Part shown: piece after piece, positions 51,916-61,690 of the stretch | Layout: every line of letters begins with the position of its first letter | Position numbering within the stretch: the stretch's first letter is position 1 | NCBI RefSeq assembly: GCF_023373525.1 | Contig: NZ_CP097218.1 | Span: forward strand, 3,224,001 to 3,288,000 | Direction of reading: 5' to 3' | DNA length: 64,000 nt | From: Brachybacterium kimchii | Lineage (GTDB): Bacteria > Actinomycetota > Actinomycetes > Actinomycetales > Dermabacteraceae | Program-made: the position numbers and the translations under genes | The notes under the pieces: model-generated | Database searches by the model: none | The model's input: the letters and a program-made list of their open reading frames with translations, nothing else | Told to the model about the DNA's origin: nothing

Positions 51916-53514
51916 TCAGCTCTCCGGGGGCGGGGGAGGAGTCGGCGCGCCCACCGGCGGCGCGACCCGCGGATAGCGCGCGGCGGTGCCGCCCGCGACC
52001 GCGTCGGCCCCGTCGGCTGCACCGGCCCCGTCGGACGCTCCCGTCGCACTCCCGCCGTCCGCAACAGCCTCGACCAGGCTCGCGCGCGCCGGCGCCGGAT
52101 CCCACCCCCGGTCCACGACGCGCTTCTGCACCGTGATCGCCGCACCGAGGATGACCAGGCCGATCACCGCGAGGATCACCGAGCCCAGCAGCACGCCGGG
52201 GCGCGCACCGTAGCCGATGAGGATGCCGAACCAGCCGAAGTCGGTGTCGCCGAAGGTCGTGTTGGCCGACCCGAAGGTGCCCAGCACCTTCAGCAGCAGC
52301 GCCGGCAGGAAGGTGACCAGCAGGCCGTTGACGAACGCGCCCGCGACCGCGCCGCGGCGCCCGCCGGTCGCGTTGCCGTAGACGCCGGCGGCGCCACCGG
52401 TGAAGAAGTGCGGGACGAGCCCGGGCAGGATCAGCGCCAGCCCGAACAGCGGACCGAACACCGTGCCGAGCAGCAGCAGCCCCACGAGCCCGCCCACGAA
52501 GCTCGAGAGGAAGCCGATGAGCACGGCGTTCTGGGCGTAGGGGAAGACGATCGGGGCGTCCAGCGCGGGCACCGCACCGGGCACCACGCGCGCGGCGATG
52601 CCCTGGAAGGCGGGGACGAGCTCGCCGAGGATCGTGCGCACGCCGAACAGGATCACTGCGACCGCGATGCCGAACTGCAGGCCCTGCGTCACGGACTGCA
52701 TGAGGTAGTTGCCCACGTTCGTCGCCCCGCCCTCGAAGGCGGTGAACGCCGTCTTCTCGCCGGCGCGGACCAGATAGATGACGGCGACGATCACGTACAT
52801 GAGCACCATCGACAGCGCGGTCGCGACCATCGAGTCGCGTAGGAAGCGCAGCGACTCTGGCACCTTGAGGTCCTCGGTCGAGCGGCTCTTCCCCTTCGGA
52901 TCGACGAGTCGGCCGACGGTGCCAGCGGCGATGTACCCGGCGGAGCCGAAATGGCCGATGGCGATCGAGTCGTCGCCCGTGATGCGCCGCGTCCACGGCT
53001 GGGCGAGCGCCGGCAGTGACACCATGAGCACGCCCAGCAGCGCCGCCCCGAGGATCACCACGACGGGCGAGGGCATCCCCGCCGAGGCCATGACGATCGT
53101 GATCAGGGTGGCCATGAACAGCAGGTGGTGGCCGGTGAGGAAGACGTAGCGCAGCGGCGTGAAGCGCGCGAGCAGGATCGCGACCACGAACCCCAGGATC
53201 ATCAGCCAGGACACCTGGGCGCCGAACTGCTCCTGGGCGATGCCGGCGATCGCCTCGTTCGTCGGTACCACGCCCTGCGCCCCGAGCGCGCCCTGGATCA
53301 TCGCGCCGAGCGGTGTGAGCGAAGCGGTCACGAGCGTGGCCCCGGCCCCGATGAGAAGGAAGCCGAGGACGGCCTTGATCGCGCCGCCGGCGATCTGGCC
53401 GACGCTCTTGCGCAGGGCGATCAGGCCGATCGCGGTGATGATGCCGATGAGGAACGCGGGGACGCTCAGGATCTCGTTGACGAGGAACTGGGCGATCGCG
53501 ACGAGGACGTGCAT
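51916..53514 (-). CDS. PTS ascorbate-type transporter subunit IIC (UlaA family)
   Basis: Membrane component of a sugar phosphotransferase system, 532 residues with ten to twelve spans. UlaA family pieces: FLVNEILSVPAFLIGIITAI at the start, VGQIAGGAIKAVLGFLLIGA, PTNEAIAGIAQEQFGAQVSW, FTGGAAGVYGNATGGRRGAV and FGSANTTFGDTDFGWFG. It imports L-ascorbate or a related compound and phosphorylates it with the IIB and IIA parts. The C-terminal 60 residues are an Ala/Gly/Pro-rich cytoplasmic tail. It lies 55 bp downstream of the fused IIA-IIB gene on the same strand. Substrate beyond the ascorbate-like class is not determined. Confidence 0.92.
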   Translation of the reverse strand: MHVLVAIAQFLVNEILSVPAFLIGIITAIGLIALRKSVGQIAGGAIKAVLGFLLIGAGATLVTASLTPLGAMIQGALGAQGVVPTNEAIAGIAQEQFGAQVSWLMILGFVVAILLARFTPLRYVFLTGHHLLFMATLITIVMASAGMPSPVVVILGAALLGVLMVSLPALAQPWTRRITGDDSIAIGHFGSAGYIAAGTVGRLVDPKGKSRSTEDLKVPESLRFLRDSMVATALSMVLMYVIVAVIYLVRAGEKTAFTAFEGGATNVGNYLMQSVTQGLQFGIAVAVILFGVRTILGELVPAFQGIAARVVPGAVPALDAPIVFPYAQNAVLIGFLSSFVGGLVGLLLLGTVFGPLFGLALILPGLVPHFFTGGAAGVYGNATGGRRGAVAGAFVNGLLVTFLPALLLKVLGTFGSANTTFGDTDFGWFGILIGYGARPGVLLGSVILAVIGLVILGAAITVQKRVVDRGWDPAPARASLVEAVADGGSATGASDGAGAADGADAVAGGTAARYPRVAPPVGAPTPPPPPES

Positions 53515-53569
53515 GACGGGCTCCGTGCGGGTGACGAGGGGACGGGGAGATCAGGCGGGGAGGGGCTGC

Positions 53570-54481
53570 TCAGACGGCGTAGAGACGGCGCAGGGCGGCG
53601 TCGATCTCCGCCTGCGAGGTGAAGTTCTCGATCACCTCGACGGGCGCGCCCACGTCCCCGAGGGTCTGGGCGATCGCGCCGGAGGTCAGCAGGAAGTCCG
53701 CCTCCTTCGCGCGGCCCTTCGCGGAGATCGTGTCCGTTGCCTCGACCGTGAGGTACGGCGACCAGCCCCAGCGGTCCAGCACCTGCTCCGCGGTGTTCTT
53801 CAGGAACAGGCTCGTGCCCAGGCCGTTCCCGCACACGGTGAGGATCAGGTTCTTCGAGGGGACGGCGTCGGCGAGCGCGGCCGGGTCGGCCGGAGCGGGG
53901 CCGGCAGACGCCGGCGCCTCTCCGGGTGCTCGCGGGTCGGCCGGCGAGGTCGCCTGGGCGGCGGAGCCGGCCTGCGGGGAAGCAGCGGTGTCGCCCATGC
54001 CCGCCGCAGACGCCGCGGCGTCGCCGTCGAGCGCCGCCAGAACCTCCTCGGCCGAGGATGCTGTGTCCAGGGCGGCGCGGCGCCCCGGATCCGCGAGCGC
54101 CCCGGCGAGCGCGGCGAGGGCGTGCTGGTGGGCGGAGTCGTCGGCCGCGGCGAGCGCCATCACGATCGTGACCGGGTCGTTCGTCTCGTGCCCGAAGACG
54201 ACCGGCTCCGCCAGGCGCACGAAGGACATGCCGGTGCGCGCGACCGAGTCGTCGGGACGGGCATGGGCGAGCGCGAAGCCCGGGGTGATGACGATGTACG
54301 GGCCGTGCTCCTCGACCGTGCGGATCATCGCGTCGGTGTACGTGGCGCCGGCGTTGCCGGCCCTGCTCAGCAGGTCGCCCGCCGCACGGATCGCCGCAGT
54401 CCGGTCTTCGGCCGCGACGTCCAGCGCGATCGCGGATCTGGGCAGCAGGTCGGCGATCGTCGAAGCGGACGAGGGGGACAT
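53570..54481 (-). CDS. PTS fused IIA-IIB component (UlaC-UlaB type)
   Basis: Cytoplasmic phosphocarrier of 303 residues. Residues 10-155 are an EIIA of the mannitol/ascorbate group with the phosphorylated His73 in PGFALAHARPDDS. A Pro/Ala-rich linker of about 50 residues follows (PADPRAPGEAPASAGPAPAD). Residues 205-303 are an EIIB with the phosphorylated Cys217 in ILTVCGNGLGTSLFLKN. Phosphate passes from HPr to His73, to Cys217, then to the sugar in the IIC subunit. GGAGGT precedes the ATG at 54481. In enterobacteria these are separate proteins; the fused order A-B is a variation. No ascorbate catabolic genes are adjacent. Confidence 0.92.
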   Translation of the reverse strand: MSPSSASTIADLLPRSAIALDVAAEDRTAAIRAAGDLLSRAGNAGATYTDAMIRTVEEHGPYIVITPGFALAHARPDDSVARTGMSFVRLAEPVVFGHETNDPVTIVMALAAADDSAHQHALAALAGALADPGRRAALDTASSAEEVLAALDGDAAASAAGMGDTAASPQAGSAAQATSPADPRAPGEAPASAGPAPADPAALADAVPSKNLILTVCGNGLGTSLFLKNTAEQVLDRWGWSPYLTVEATDTISAKGRAKEADFLLTSGAIAQTLGDVGAPVEVIENFTSQAEIDAALRRLYAV

Positions 54482-55196
54482 GGAGACCTCCGAGGAGCGA
54501 GGGATGGGAAGCAGGGCCTGGGAAGTGGCGCTGGGTATCAGCGGGGGGGGCAAGGCGGGAACGTGCAGGAATGCCCGCAGCGCCCGAGGGAGCGGGAGCC
54601 CGTGGCGAGCGTACGCGCGAGCGCGGCCGGTGGTCGAGGCCGAGCGGTCGGCGGGTACTGTGCCTGCCGACGATGCACGTGGCGAGGGCGACGACGTGGT
54701 GAGGAGGCAGATTCACGGAGACTATGACTTGCGGTGGAATCTCGATCGATCCCCTTCGAGCCCGAGCGTGCGCTGCGCGAGCGGACGACCGCCCGCTGCC
54801 CGTCATCCCGCCCCACCCGGCCCGCGGCGAGGGTCGGGGCGTTCGCGACGGAGATTTGGGAGGCGGCAACGCCAGTTCACGGGAGGAGGCGATGTGTGCC
54901 CGAGGAAAGCCGCCGCCGAGGCCCGAACCCCGAGGGGAAGGCGCTGGAGAGGCGTGAGCGAGCGGCACGCGCGAACGGGGCCGGCGTGAGCGCGATGTGC
55001 ATCGTTGCGAATCGCGAGCGGCGGGTGGTGAGGACCGCACGCGGATGGGCGGCCCCCAGTGCGATGAGCAGGAGATGCCCGGGTCGTGACGACTCGAAGA
55101 ATTCTGCCGAGTCGACGGGTGCGAGGCGCGACAGCGCCCCCGCCGCGCGGTGAAGGTGGAGAAGACATCCCCCCTCACCCCACCTGGAGCCCCGCC
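54482..55196. other. Long gene-free interval upstream of the PTS operon
   Basis: About 715 bp separate the divergent PTS and EEP-hydrolase genes. I find no reading frame with normal codon use, no tRNA and no terminator. It contains a run of eight G near 54543, the repeat half-copy at 54722-54742, and several GAGGAGG strings without following genes (for example before 54891), which may be relics of lost genes. It must hold both promoters. Confidence 0.55.
54722..54742 (+). repeat. Single-arm copy of the 51.7-kb hairpin repeat
   Basis: CTATGACTTGCGGTGGAATCT matches the arm of the inverted repeat at 51699-51773 at 17 of 21 positions. There is no partner arm nearby. Confidence 0.5.
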
Positions 55197-56207
55197 ATGT
55201 CCCGATCGGTCAACCGCCGCGCCCTCCTCACCGGCCTGGGCACGAGCGCCGTCGGCGGCCTCGGCGCCGTCGCGGCCGCCGGCCCCGCCTCCGCAGCGGG
55301 CGCCAGCACCGGCACCGCCACAGGTTCCGCCGCCCCGACCGCCCCTGCCGGACATCACGGCAGGCCCGGTCACGGCGACGCGCCCCTCATCGGCCGCGCC
55401 CGCGGCAGCCGCCTCCACGTGATGACCTTCAACATCCGCATGGAGAACACCGCCCAGACGAAGCCCGGGGAGGCCGACCACTGGCCCGAGCGCGAGCCGA
55501 TCCTCGTCGACCTGCTCGAGCGCGAGCAGCCCACGATCCTGGGCATCCAGGAGGGCAAGTACGGCCAGCTGGCGGCGATCGAGCAGGCCCTGCCCCATCA
55601 CCGCATGATCGGCTACGGCCGTCAGGGCGGCAGCGCGGACGAGTACTCCGCGATCTTCTACGACCCGCGCCGGCTGCGCGTGCTCGAGTGGGACCAGTTC
55701 TGGCTCTCGGACACGCCCGACGTCATCGGCTCGGCCACCTGGGGCAACCGGGTCACCCGCATCGTGGTCTGGGCGCGCATGCAGGATCGGCGCACGGGCC
55801 GAGAGCTGGCCATGATCAACACGCACTTCGACCACGAGTCCGAGAACGCGCGCATCAAGAGCGCCCAGGCGATGGTCGACCTCTTCTCCGACGGCGCGCT
55901 CGAGGGCCTGCCCACCATCGTCACCGGCGACTTCAACTCGCCCGCCGAGGACTCCGGCGCGTACACGACCCTCGTGGGCGACGGGCCGATGCTCGACACC
56001 TGGTCCAGCGCGCGCAAGCACCTCACCCGCGACTGGGGCACCTTCCCCGGGTACGAGGACCCGGTCGAGGGCGGCGACCGCATCGATTGGGTGCTGACCA
56101 CGGACGACGTCACGGCCCACGCGGTCGGCATCAACGTGCACCGGAGCCCGGCGGGTCGCTACCCCTCGGACCACGCCCCGGTCCAGGCCCTGATATCGCT
56201 GCACTGA
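55197..56207 (+). CDS. Tat-exported endonuclease/exonuclease/phosphatase family protein
   Basis: Secreted hydrolase of 336 residues of the EEP (DNase I-like) superfamily. The N-terminus has a Tat signal (SVNRRALLTGLGTSAVGG, then PASAAGA as cleavage region) and a Gly/His-rich spacer. Catalytic motifs: VMTFNIRMEN, TILGIQEGKYGQ with the metal Glu, INTHFDHESENAR, VTGDFNSPAEDSG with Asp and Asn, DRIDWVLTTDD and PSDHAPVQALI with the final Asp-His. Relatives cleave nucleic acids, sphingomyelin or phosphoinositides; Tat export suggests a substrate outside the cell, perhaps scavenging phosphate. GGAG precedes the ATG at 55197. Convergent with the GH20 gene. Confidence 0.9.
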   Translation: MSRSVNRRALLTGLGTSAVGGLGAVAAAGPASAAGASTGTATGSAAPTAPAGHHGRPGHGDAPLIGRARGSRLHVMTFNIRMENTAQTKPGEADHWPEREPILVDLLEREQPTILGIQEGKYGQLAAIEQALPHHRMIGYGRQGGSADEYSAIFYDPRRLRVLEWDQFWLSDTPDVIGSATWGNRVTRIVVWARMQDRRTGRELAMINTHFDHESENARIKSAQAMVDLFSDGALEGLPTIVTGDFNSPAEDSGAYTTLVGDGPMLDTWSSARKHLTRDWGTFPGYEDPVEGGDRIDWVLTTDDVTAHAVGINVHRSPAGRYPSDHAPVQALISLH

Positions 56208-56291
56208 GACGAGGGCGGGGACGGGATCCCGCTGCGCCGAGCCGGGGGCGGGGCCGACGGCCCGATCACGGCCCGTCGGCCCGGCCGCCCC

Positions 56292-59200
56292 TCACCGCAC
56301 CCGCACCACCAGCTCTCCGAGCGCGAGGGTCCCCGCGTCCCCGCGCAGGGCGGTCGCGGCCCGGCAGCGACCGCGCACCTCGGGGTCCGTCATGTCCTCG
56401 GGCGCGTTGATCACCCCGGTGTGCACGCGCGACCACACGCCCTGGTGCTGCACGTGCGCGGCCATCCAGGTGCCGGTCACCGTCACCCCGAGCCGGTCGC
56501 CCGCACCGAGCACCGCGGGCACGGTGCCGCCGGCACCGCTGGGCAGCAGGACTCCGTCGGAGACAACGTCGAACCCGATTCGCTGGTCCACGGCGGAGTA
56601 CCAGGCCACGGCATAGTTCTTCGCGTCGCGAGCCGTGCCCACCATGACCGTGTTCTGCGTCTTCGCGCTCTCCAGCAGAGCACCGATCTGGACCTCGATG
56701 CTCATGTTGCCCTTCGCGAGCGTCGTGTCCGCGGCGAGCAGGCTGAAGAACGGGTCGTCGGACGAGATCTCGAGGCGTCCTCCGCCGATGCGCGGCGCCG
56801 GCGCCGACTCCTTCCCCTGCGGCTGCAGGACTTCGAAGCGGTCGGAGGTGTCCTTCGTGAAGCGATCGCGCAGCCGGACACGCGCGAGCGCGCTCGGCAG
56901 CAGGTCGTCGCTCGGGGCGCTGATCGTGCCGATCATGAAGTCCCGGCCCCAGTCGGCGATCTTCCCCCACTGGGTGCCCGTCTGCAGATCGCCGTAGGAG
57001 GTCGCGGTGACATACGTGGGCCAGCCGTGGGAGTCCCAGGACAGCGGAGCGCGGCCGACGGTCGACTCGGCGAGGTCGGCCGTCTCCCAGCCCGATCCCG
57101 CCGTCGCGGCGACCCGCAGGGTGCAGCGGCCCGTGCGCACCAGCAGCCGCACGCCGCCGTCGCGGTCGAATCCCAGGGTCGGGTCGTCGAGCACATCCTC
57201 AGCCGCCTTCGATGCCTTCCCGGCGCCGTCGGTGACGTCCGCGTGCATGAGGGCCCCGTCCGACGTCCGCCAGGCGGCGTGCATCGCGCCATCCGGGCCG
57301 ACGCCCCCGGTGGGAGCTCCGGACGCCCCGGTGCCCAGCGTCGCCCAGGTCACGGCGTCGCCCTCGACCGTGCCCAGGCGCATCCGGGCGTCCTCGTCGA
57401 TCACCAGGAGACGCGCCTCGCCCTCGTGGGCGAGGACGATCGGGTCGCTCGCGGGGGACACGTCGTCGATCTCGTCGGATCGCCAGGAGTCGCCCGCACC
57501 GCGCACGAGCACGAGACCGGCCGCCGAGCCTCCCGACCCGCCCCGCCCCTTCCCTCGATCGCCCCCGCTGCCGCGTCTCCCGCCGTCGCGGCGAGCGACG
57601 ACCACGGTCCGCTCGCCGTCGTGCGCGGCGCTCGGGGTGCCTGTCGCGTGCCGGGCGATGCGCACGCCCTTCCCTCCGTCGGCGTCCACGGCGCGCAGGT
57701 CGCCGCCGTCGCGCACGATCGCGACACCGCCGCTCAGCGCGATCGCATCCGCCTGCACGCGGGGCCGCTCGATGGCGAAGCGGCCGTCGGCCGGGGCCTT
57801 CTCGCGCCCCAGCAGCAGGCCGCCGCTGCGGGTGCGGGAGGCGAGCACGAGCGCGCCGTCCTCGTCGGCCGCGAGCAGCGGGGAGCTCGCGGCGTCCTTC
57901 GCGAGGGTGTGCACGTCAAAGCGGGTCAGCCCCGGCACGATCTGGCGCGAGAGGTGCAGGCGGCCGTGCGCGTCGCGGGCGGCGACGACGATCCGCTCCT
58001 CGGCGTCGTGGGCGATCGCAGGATCGGGCCGGATCGCGTTCTCGGAGAGCGGGATCAGCCCCGGCGCCCTGCCCACGGCCTCGCGCACGGAGGCGAAGCC
58101 GTCCCAGGTCTCGGCCGGTCTCGGGGAGCCCCACAGCACCTGGGAGAGGGCCTGCAGGGGCGGAAGGATGTTCTCGAGCACCTCCGCGTCGGACTCCATC
58201 GGGGTGTTGATCCAGGCCAGCCAGACGCAGATCCGGGCGCCGCGCACGCTGCGCGGATCCACCGGGTCGTCGAGGGCGATGCGGTTCACGTCGAACGACT
58301 CGTAGATGTCGCGCGGGTCGAGGTTCCGCTTCGACTGGTCGTAGTACATGAAGTCGACGTGGCTGTTGATCAGCGGGTTGCCGCGCTCGGCGATCTGCGG
58401 GCCGGAGAGCAGGCCCGGCAGATCGGGGTGCTGGATCCAGTACTCGACGGTGACGTCGGCATCGAGGGTGACGACCTTCGACGCACGGATCATGTCGTTC
58501 CACACGAGCATGGTCTTGCCGTGCTTCTTCACGCGCGCGTTCGCCTGGTTCTGGAAGTCGGCGAACAGGTCGGCGAAGGCCGCGTCCTTCCCGAAGCGCT
58601 CCTGGGCGTACGCGTCGAGCTGCGGGTGGTCGGCGCCGGTGCCGGGCCAGCCCGGGAACTCGTCGGACCCCAGGTGCCACTCGGGGCCGTCGAACTCCTC
58701 GAGGTGCTCCTCCATGCGGTCCAGTGCCCAGTCCACGGCCTTCGGATTCGTGAGATCAAGAGCCACAGGGTTCTTCGTGCCGTCGGCGTTGACCAGCTGG
58801 TACTCGGGATGGGCGGGAAGGATCTGGGCCATGTGACCGGGCATGTTCAGCTGCGGGACGAGCTCGATGAAGTACTGCGCGGCGAGCTCGTCGATCTGCT
58901 TCCGCTCCGCGCGGTCCAGCCCGATGCCGTCGATGTAGAGGTTGGTCTGGTTGAGCTTGAGGTGGCTCATCTGGCGGAAGAGGTCCTTCCACCAGGTCAT
59001 CGAATAGTGGCGCGGGGTGTTGTCCACGAGTGCGCCGCGCACCTCCTTGTCCGGCCAGTCCCGGGCCTTCCCGCGCGGGATGCTGTTGTGGTCGTGATCG
59101 GCCGCGAGCAACTGCAGCACGGTGCGGGTGCCGTTGAAGACGCCGTGGGCTGCGGAGCCGCTGATCGTCACGGCCTCGGCGACGTCCAGGCCGTAGGCCT

Positions 59201-59741
59201 CCGTGCCGTGCTCCCCGGTCGCGGGCTGAGCCTTCCCGCTCCTCCCGCGCTTCGCGCCGCCGCGGGTGCGCGTCAGGAGGATGGAACCCTCCCTGGCGCG
59301 GTCGCCGTCCTCGATCCGCACGCGGCTGCCGGTGAGGGCCTCGAGGTCCTCGGCGAACGTCTCGGCCACCCCGCGCAGCTCACGGTCGCCGCGGGGGACG
59401 ACGACGCGGCTGCGGAAGCGGAAGCTGCCGTGCTCCGCGATCCAGGAGCGCAGGGCCGGGATCGTCTCGGGGGCATCGGCCGACGGGCGCTGCGGCGCGG
59501 CGGGGCGCGCGGGGCCGGCGCCGACGCGCAGTTCGGGACCTGCGCCGGGGGCGCCGAGCGCCGTGCCCGCGCCCGCGGCGGTCGCCGTCGCGGCGGCGAG
59601 GCCGGCGAGCACGCTGCGCCGAGCGGGGCCCACGGGAGTGCGGACGCCAGGGGCGCTGTCGGCGTGGACGGGGTCGTCGGGCGGTGATGCGGGAGTGGTC
59701 GGCGGCGTGCTCACGGGGTCGGGGGTGTTCTCGGTGCGCAT
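56292..59741 (-). CDS. Large Tat-exported GH20 beta-N-acetylhexosaminidase
   Basis: Exo-hexosaminidase of 1149 residues. Domains: Tat signal ARRSVLAGLAAATATAAGAG (after a 40-residue tail); GH20b domain at about 90-240; GH20 catalytic barrel at about 240-560 with ALVDNTPRHYSMTWW, LNMPGHMAQILPAHPEY and the acid pair HLGSDEFPGWPG (Asp360-Glu361) that performs substrate-assisted cleavage of terminal GlcNAc or GalNAc; then about 590 residues without match, with repeated beta-strand segments and a lamin-G-like end (FEVLQPQGKESAPAPRIGGG). AAGGAGG precedes the ATG. It lies directly downstream of the ABC permeases, so the importer takes up its products. Such a long tail suggests binding to wall or host glycans. 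Confidence 0.92.
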   Translation of the reverse strand: MRTENTPDPVSTPPTTPASPPDDPVHADSAPGVRTPVGPARRSVLAGLAAATATAAGAGTALGAPGAGPELRVGAGPARPAAPQRPSADAPETIPALRSWIAEHGSFRFRSRVVVPRGDRELRGVAETFAEDLEALTGSRVRIEDGDRAREGSILLTRTRGGAKRGRSGKAQPATGEHGTEAYGLDVAEAVTISGSAAHGVFNGTRTVLQLLAADHDHNSIPRGKARDWPDKEVRGALVDNTPRHYSMTWWKDLFRQMSHLKLNQTNLYIDGIGLDRAERKQIDELAAQYFIELVPQLNMPGHMAQILPAHPEYQLVNADGTKNPVALDLTNPKAVDWALDRMEEHLEEFDGPEWHLGSDEFPGWPGTGADHPQLDAYAQERFGKDAAFADLFADFQNQANARVKKHGKTMLVWNDMIRASKVVTLDADVTVEYWIQHPDLPGLLSGPQIAERGNPLINSHVDFMYYDQSKRNLDPRDIYESFDVNRIALDDPVDPRSVRGARICVWLAWINTPMESDAEVLENILPPLQALSQVLWGSPRPAETWDGFASVREAVGRAPGLIPLSENAIRPDPAIAHDAEERIVVAARDAHGRLHLSRQIVPGLTRFDVHTLAKDAASSPLLAADEDGALVLASRTRSGGLLLGREKAPADGRFAIERPRVQADAIALSGGVAIVRDGGDLRAVDADGGKGVRIARHATGTPSAAHDGERTVVVARRDGGRRGSGGDRGKGRGGSGGSAAGLVLVRGAGDSWRSDEIDDVSPASDPIVLAHEGEARLLVIDEDARMRLGTVEGDAVTWATLGTGASGAPTGGVGPDGAMHAAWRTSDGALMHADVTDGAGKASKAAEDVLDDPTLGFDRDGGVRLLVRTGRCTLRVAATAGSGWETADLAESTVGRAPLSWDSHGWPTYVTATSYGDLQTGTQWGKIADWGRDFMIGTISAPSDDLLPSALARVRLRDRFTKDTSDRFEVLQPQGKESAPAPRIGGGRLEISSDDPFFSLLAADTTLAKGNMSIEVQIGALLESAKTQNTVMVGTARDAKNYAVAWYSAVDQRIGFDVVSDGVLLPSGAGGTVPAVLGAGDRLGVTVTGTWMAAHVQHQGVWSRVHTGVINAPEDMTDPEVRGRCRAATALRGDAGTLALGELVVRVR

Positions 59742-59810
59742 CGGTCCTCCTTGACGTGGTGATGCAGGGGAGAGCGGGAAACGGGGGAGTCGGAGGGTCG
59801 GGGCGGGCGT

Positions 59811-60719
59811 CTACTTCCCGGCGCCCAGCGTCATACCCTCCACGAGGCGCTTGCCGAGCAGTGCGTACAGCAGCACGGTGGGGATGACGACGATGACGAT
59901 GCCGGCGAACAGGCCGCCCCAGTCCGAGGTGTACTGCATGGTCCCGTAGAGCCCCAGGAGCGCCTGGGGGAGCGTGTACTTGGTGTTCTCGGTGACGAAG
60001 ACGAGCGCCAGCAGGGTCTCGTTCCACAGCCCCATCGCCGCGAGCATCCCCGCGGTGACGAGGCCGGGTCTCGCCAGCGGCGCCATCACCTTCAGGAAGA
60101 TCGTCCAGGCGCTCGCGCCGTCGAGGGCCGCGGCCTCCTCGAGCTCCTCGGGCAGGGAGCGGAAGAAGCCCGTCAGCAGGAACACGGCGAAGGGCAGAGA
60201 GGTCGCGACGTACAGCAGGCCCAGGCTCAGCCGCTCGTCCCACCAGCCCACGGTCGCGTACATGAACGAGCTGACCGCGTTCATCGCGACCCAGAGCGGC
60301 ACGATCACCACCTGCACGGGGATGCCCAGCCCGATCGCGAAGAACGAGGTGAGCGGGCCGGCCGAGGGCACCCGCGTGCGGGCGAGCGCGTAGGCGGCCA
60401 TCGCGGCGATCACGACGGTGATCGCGGTGCACACGGCCACCAGCACGATGGAGTTGAGGAAGCCGCGCCCCAGCGACGAGGTCGTCCAGGCGCTCACGTA
60501 GTTCACGAGGCTCAGCGAGCGCGGCAGCTCGAGGGGCCTGCTGAAGATCCGCGAGCCGCCGCGGAAGGAGTTCATCGCGACCCACGCGAGCAGCAGCACG
60601 TTGCCCGCGCACCACAGGATCACCAGCACCTTCATCACGGTCCACACGGCCGTGGCGACGATGCCGGTGCTGCGCACGGGGCGCGGCGGCGCGGCGGGGA
60701 CGGGGTTCTGGTCGGCCAT
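59811..60719 (-). CDS. ABC sugar importer permease, MalG-like
   Basis: Inner-membrane permease of 302 residues, six spans. The coupling loop for the ATPase is EELEEAAALDGASAWTIFLK (EAA motif, with the conserved Gly), and the end GGLFAGIVIVVIPTVLLYAL is typical of carbohydrate uptake family 1. Its ATG overlaps the stop of the MalF-like gene by one base (TGATG), ensuring equal amounts. It forms a heterodimeric pore with that protein. No ATPase gene is in the window; a shared MsiK-type ATPase elsewhere, as known in actinobacteria, would energise it. Confidence 0.94.
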   Translation of the reverse strand: MADQNPVPAAPPRPVRSTGIVATAVWTVMKVLVILWCAGNVLLLAWVAMNSFRGGSRIFSRPLELPRSLSLVNYVSAWTTSSLGRGFLNSIVLVAVCTAITVVIAAMAAYALARTRVPSAGPLTSFFAIGLGIPVQVVIVPLWVAMNAVSSFMYATVGWWDERLSLGLLYVATSLPFAVFLLTGFFRSLPEELEEAAALDGASAWTIFLKVMAPLARPGLVTAGMLAAMGLWNETLLALVFVTENTKYTLPQALLGLYGTMQYTSDWGGLFAGIVIVVIPTVLLYALLGKRLVEGMTLGAGK

Positions 60720-61690
60720 CAGAAGTCCAGCGCCTCACGGCGCATGAGCCGGCGCACGCCGATCACGAACACGGTGATCAGGGCGACCATCACCACGGCC
60801 ATCGCACTGCCCAGCCCCAGCTCGTACTGAGGGTTGCGCCCGCCCGTGGTGGTGAGGAACTGGGCGATAGTCAGGGTGCGCGCCTGCGGCGGAGGGGCGT
60901 CGCCGTTGCCGGTGAAGCCGATGATGAACTCGAAGACCTTGATCGCGTTGATGCACCACAGCACCGCAGCGACTGTCACGACGTCCCACGTCATCGGCAG
61001 GGTGACGTGGCGGAACACCGTGAAGCGGCCGGCACCGTCGAGCTCCGCGGCCTCAAAGTAGTAGCGGGGGATCCGCCCGATCGCGGACATCATGAGCGTC
61101 AGGTAGTAGCCCGCGCTGACCCACACGAGCCCCACAAGGATCACCCGGAAGATGAGGTCGGGGGTGAGCCACTGCTGCGCGAGCGCGCCGAGGCCGACGC
61201 TCCGCAGCGAGGCGTTGACCAGACCGTCGGGGGAGAGCAGGAGGCTCAGCGCGATGCCCACTGCGATCGGGGAGAGCAGGTAGGGGAAGAAGATCAGGCT
61301 CAGCGCCGCCCTTCCCCAGCGCACCTCCCGCAGCACCGCGGAGACCGCGAAGGTCACCGCGAACACGCCGATCCCGCTGACCACCAGGATCCCCAGGGTG
61401 TTGAGGAATGCGCGCTGGAACAGCGAGTCCTGGGCGAGGCGCACGTAGTTGGCGAGGCCGGTCCACACGGGGGAGTCGCCGCGGCCGCTCCAGGTGGTGA
61501 AGCTGACGTAGACCCCGTAGAGGGCGGGCAGCAGGAGCACGCCCACGTAGACCACGAGGGCCGGAAGCAGCAGCGGCCAGTACAGCGTGCGGCGCGCGGC
61601 CTCCGCGGGGGAGACGCCCGGCCTGCCGCCGGGCCTCCCGCCGCGCCGGCGCCGCGTCATCACCCGCGGCGCCACCGTCGCCGTGCTCAT
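60719..61690 (-). CDS. ABC sugar importer permease, MalF-like
   Basis: Permease of 323 residues with six spans plus an Arg/Gly-rich N-terminal tail (MTRRRRGGRPGGRPG). EAA-loop region is YYFEAAELDGAGRFTVFRHV, and the first spans read YWPLLLPALVVYVGVLLLPA. The start ATG at 61690 overlaps the stop of the binding-protein gene (TGATG), so the binding protein, this subunit and the MalG-like subunit are translated as a chain. Confidence 0.94.
   Translation of the reverse strand: MSTATVAPRVMTRRRRGGRPGGRPGVSPAEAARRTLYWPLLLPALVVYVGVLLLPALYGVYVSFTTWSGRGDSPVWTGLANYVRLAQDSLFQRAFLNTLGILVVSGIGVFAVTFAVSAVLREVRWGRAALSLIFFPYLLSPIAVGIALSLLLSPDGLVNASLRSVGLGALAQQWLTPDLIFRVILVGLVWVSAGYYLTLMMSAIGRIPRYYFEAAELDGAGRFTVFRHVTLPMTWDVVTVAAVLWCINAIKVFEFIIGFTGNGDAPPPQARTLTIAQFLTTTGGRNPQYELGLGSAMAVVMVALITVFVIGVRRLMRREALDF

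Noticed and set aside
56421..59687. A 1088-codon open frame on the plus strand
   Set aside because: It is the exact opposite-strand shadow of the GH20 gene, which has clear catalytic motifs and a ribosome site.
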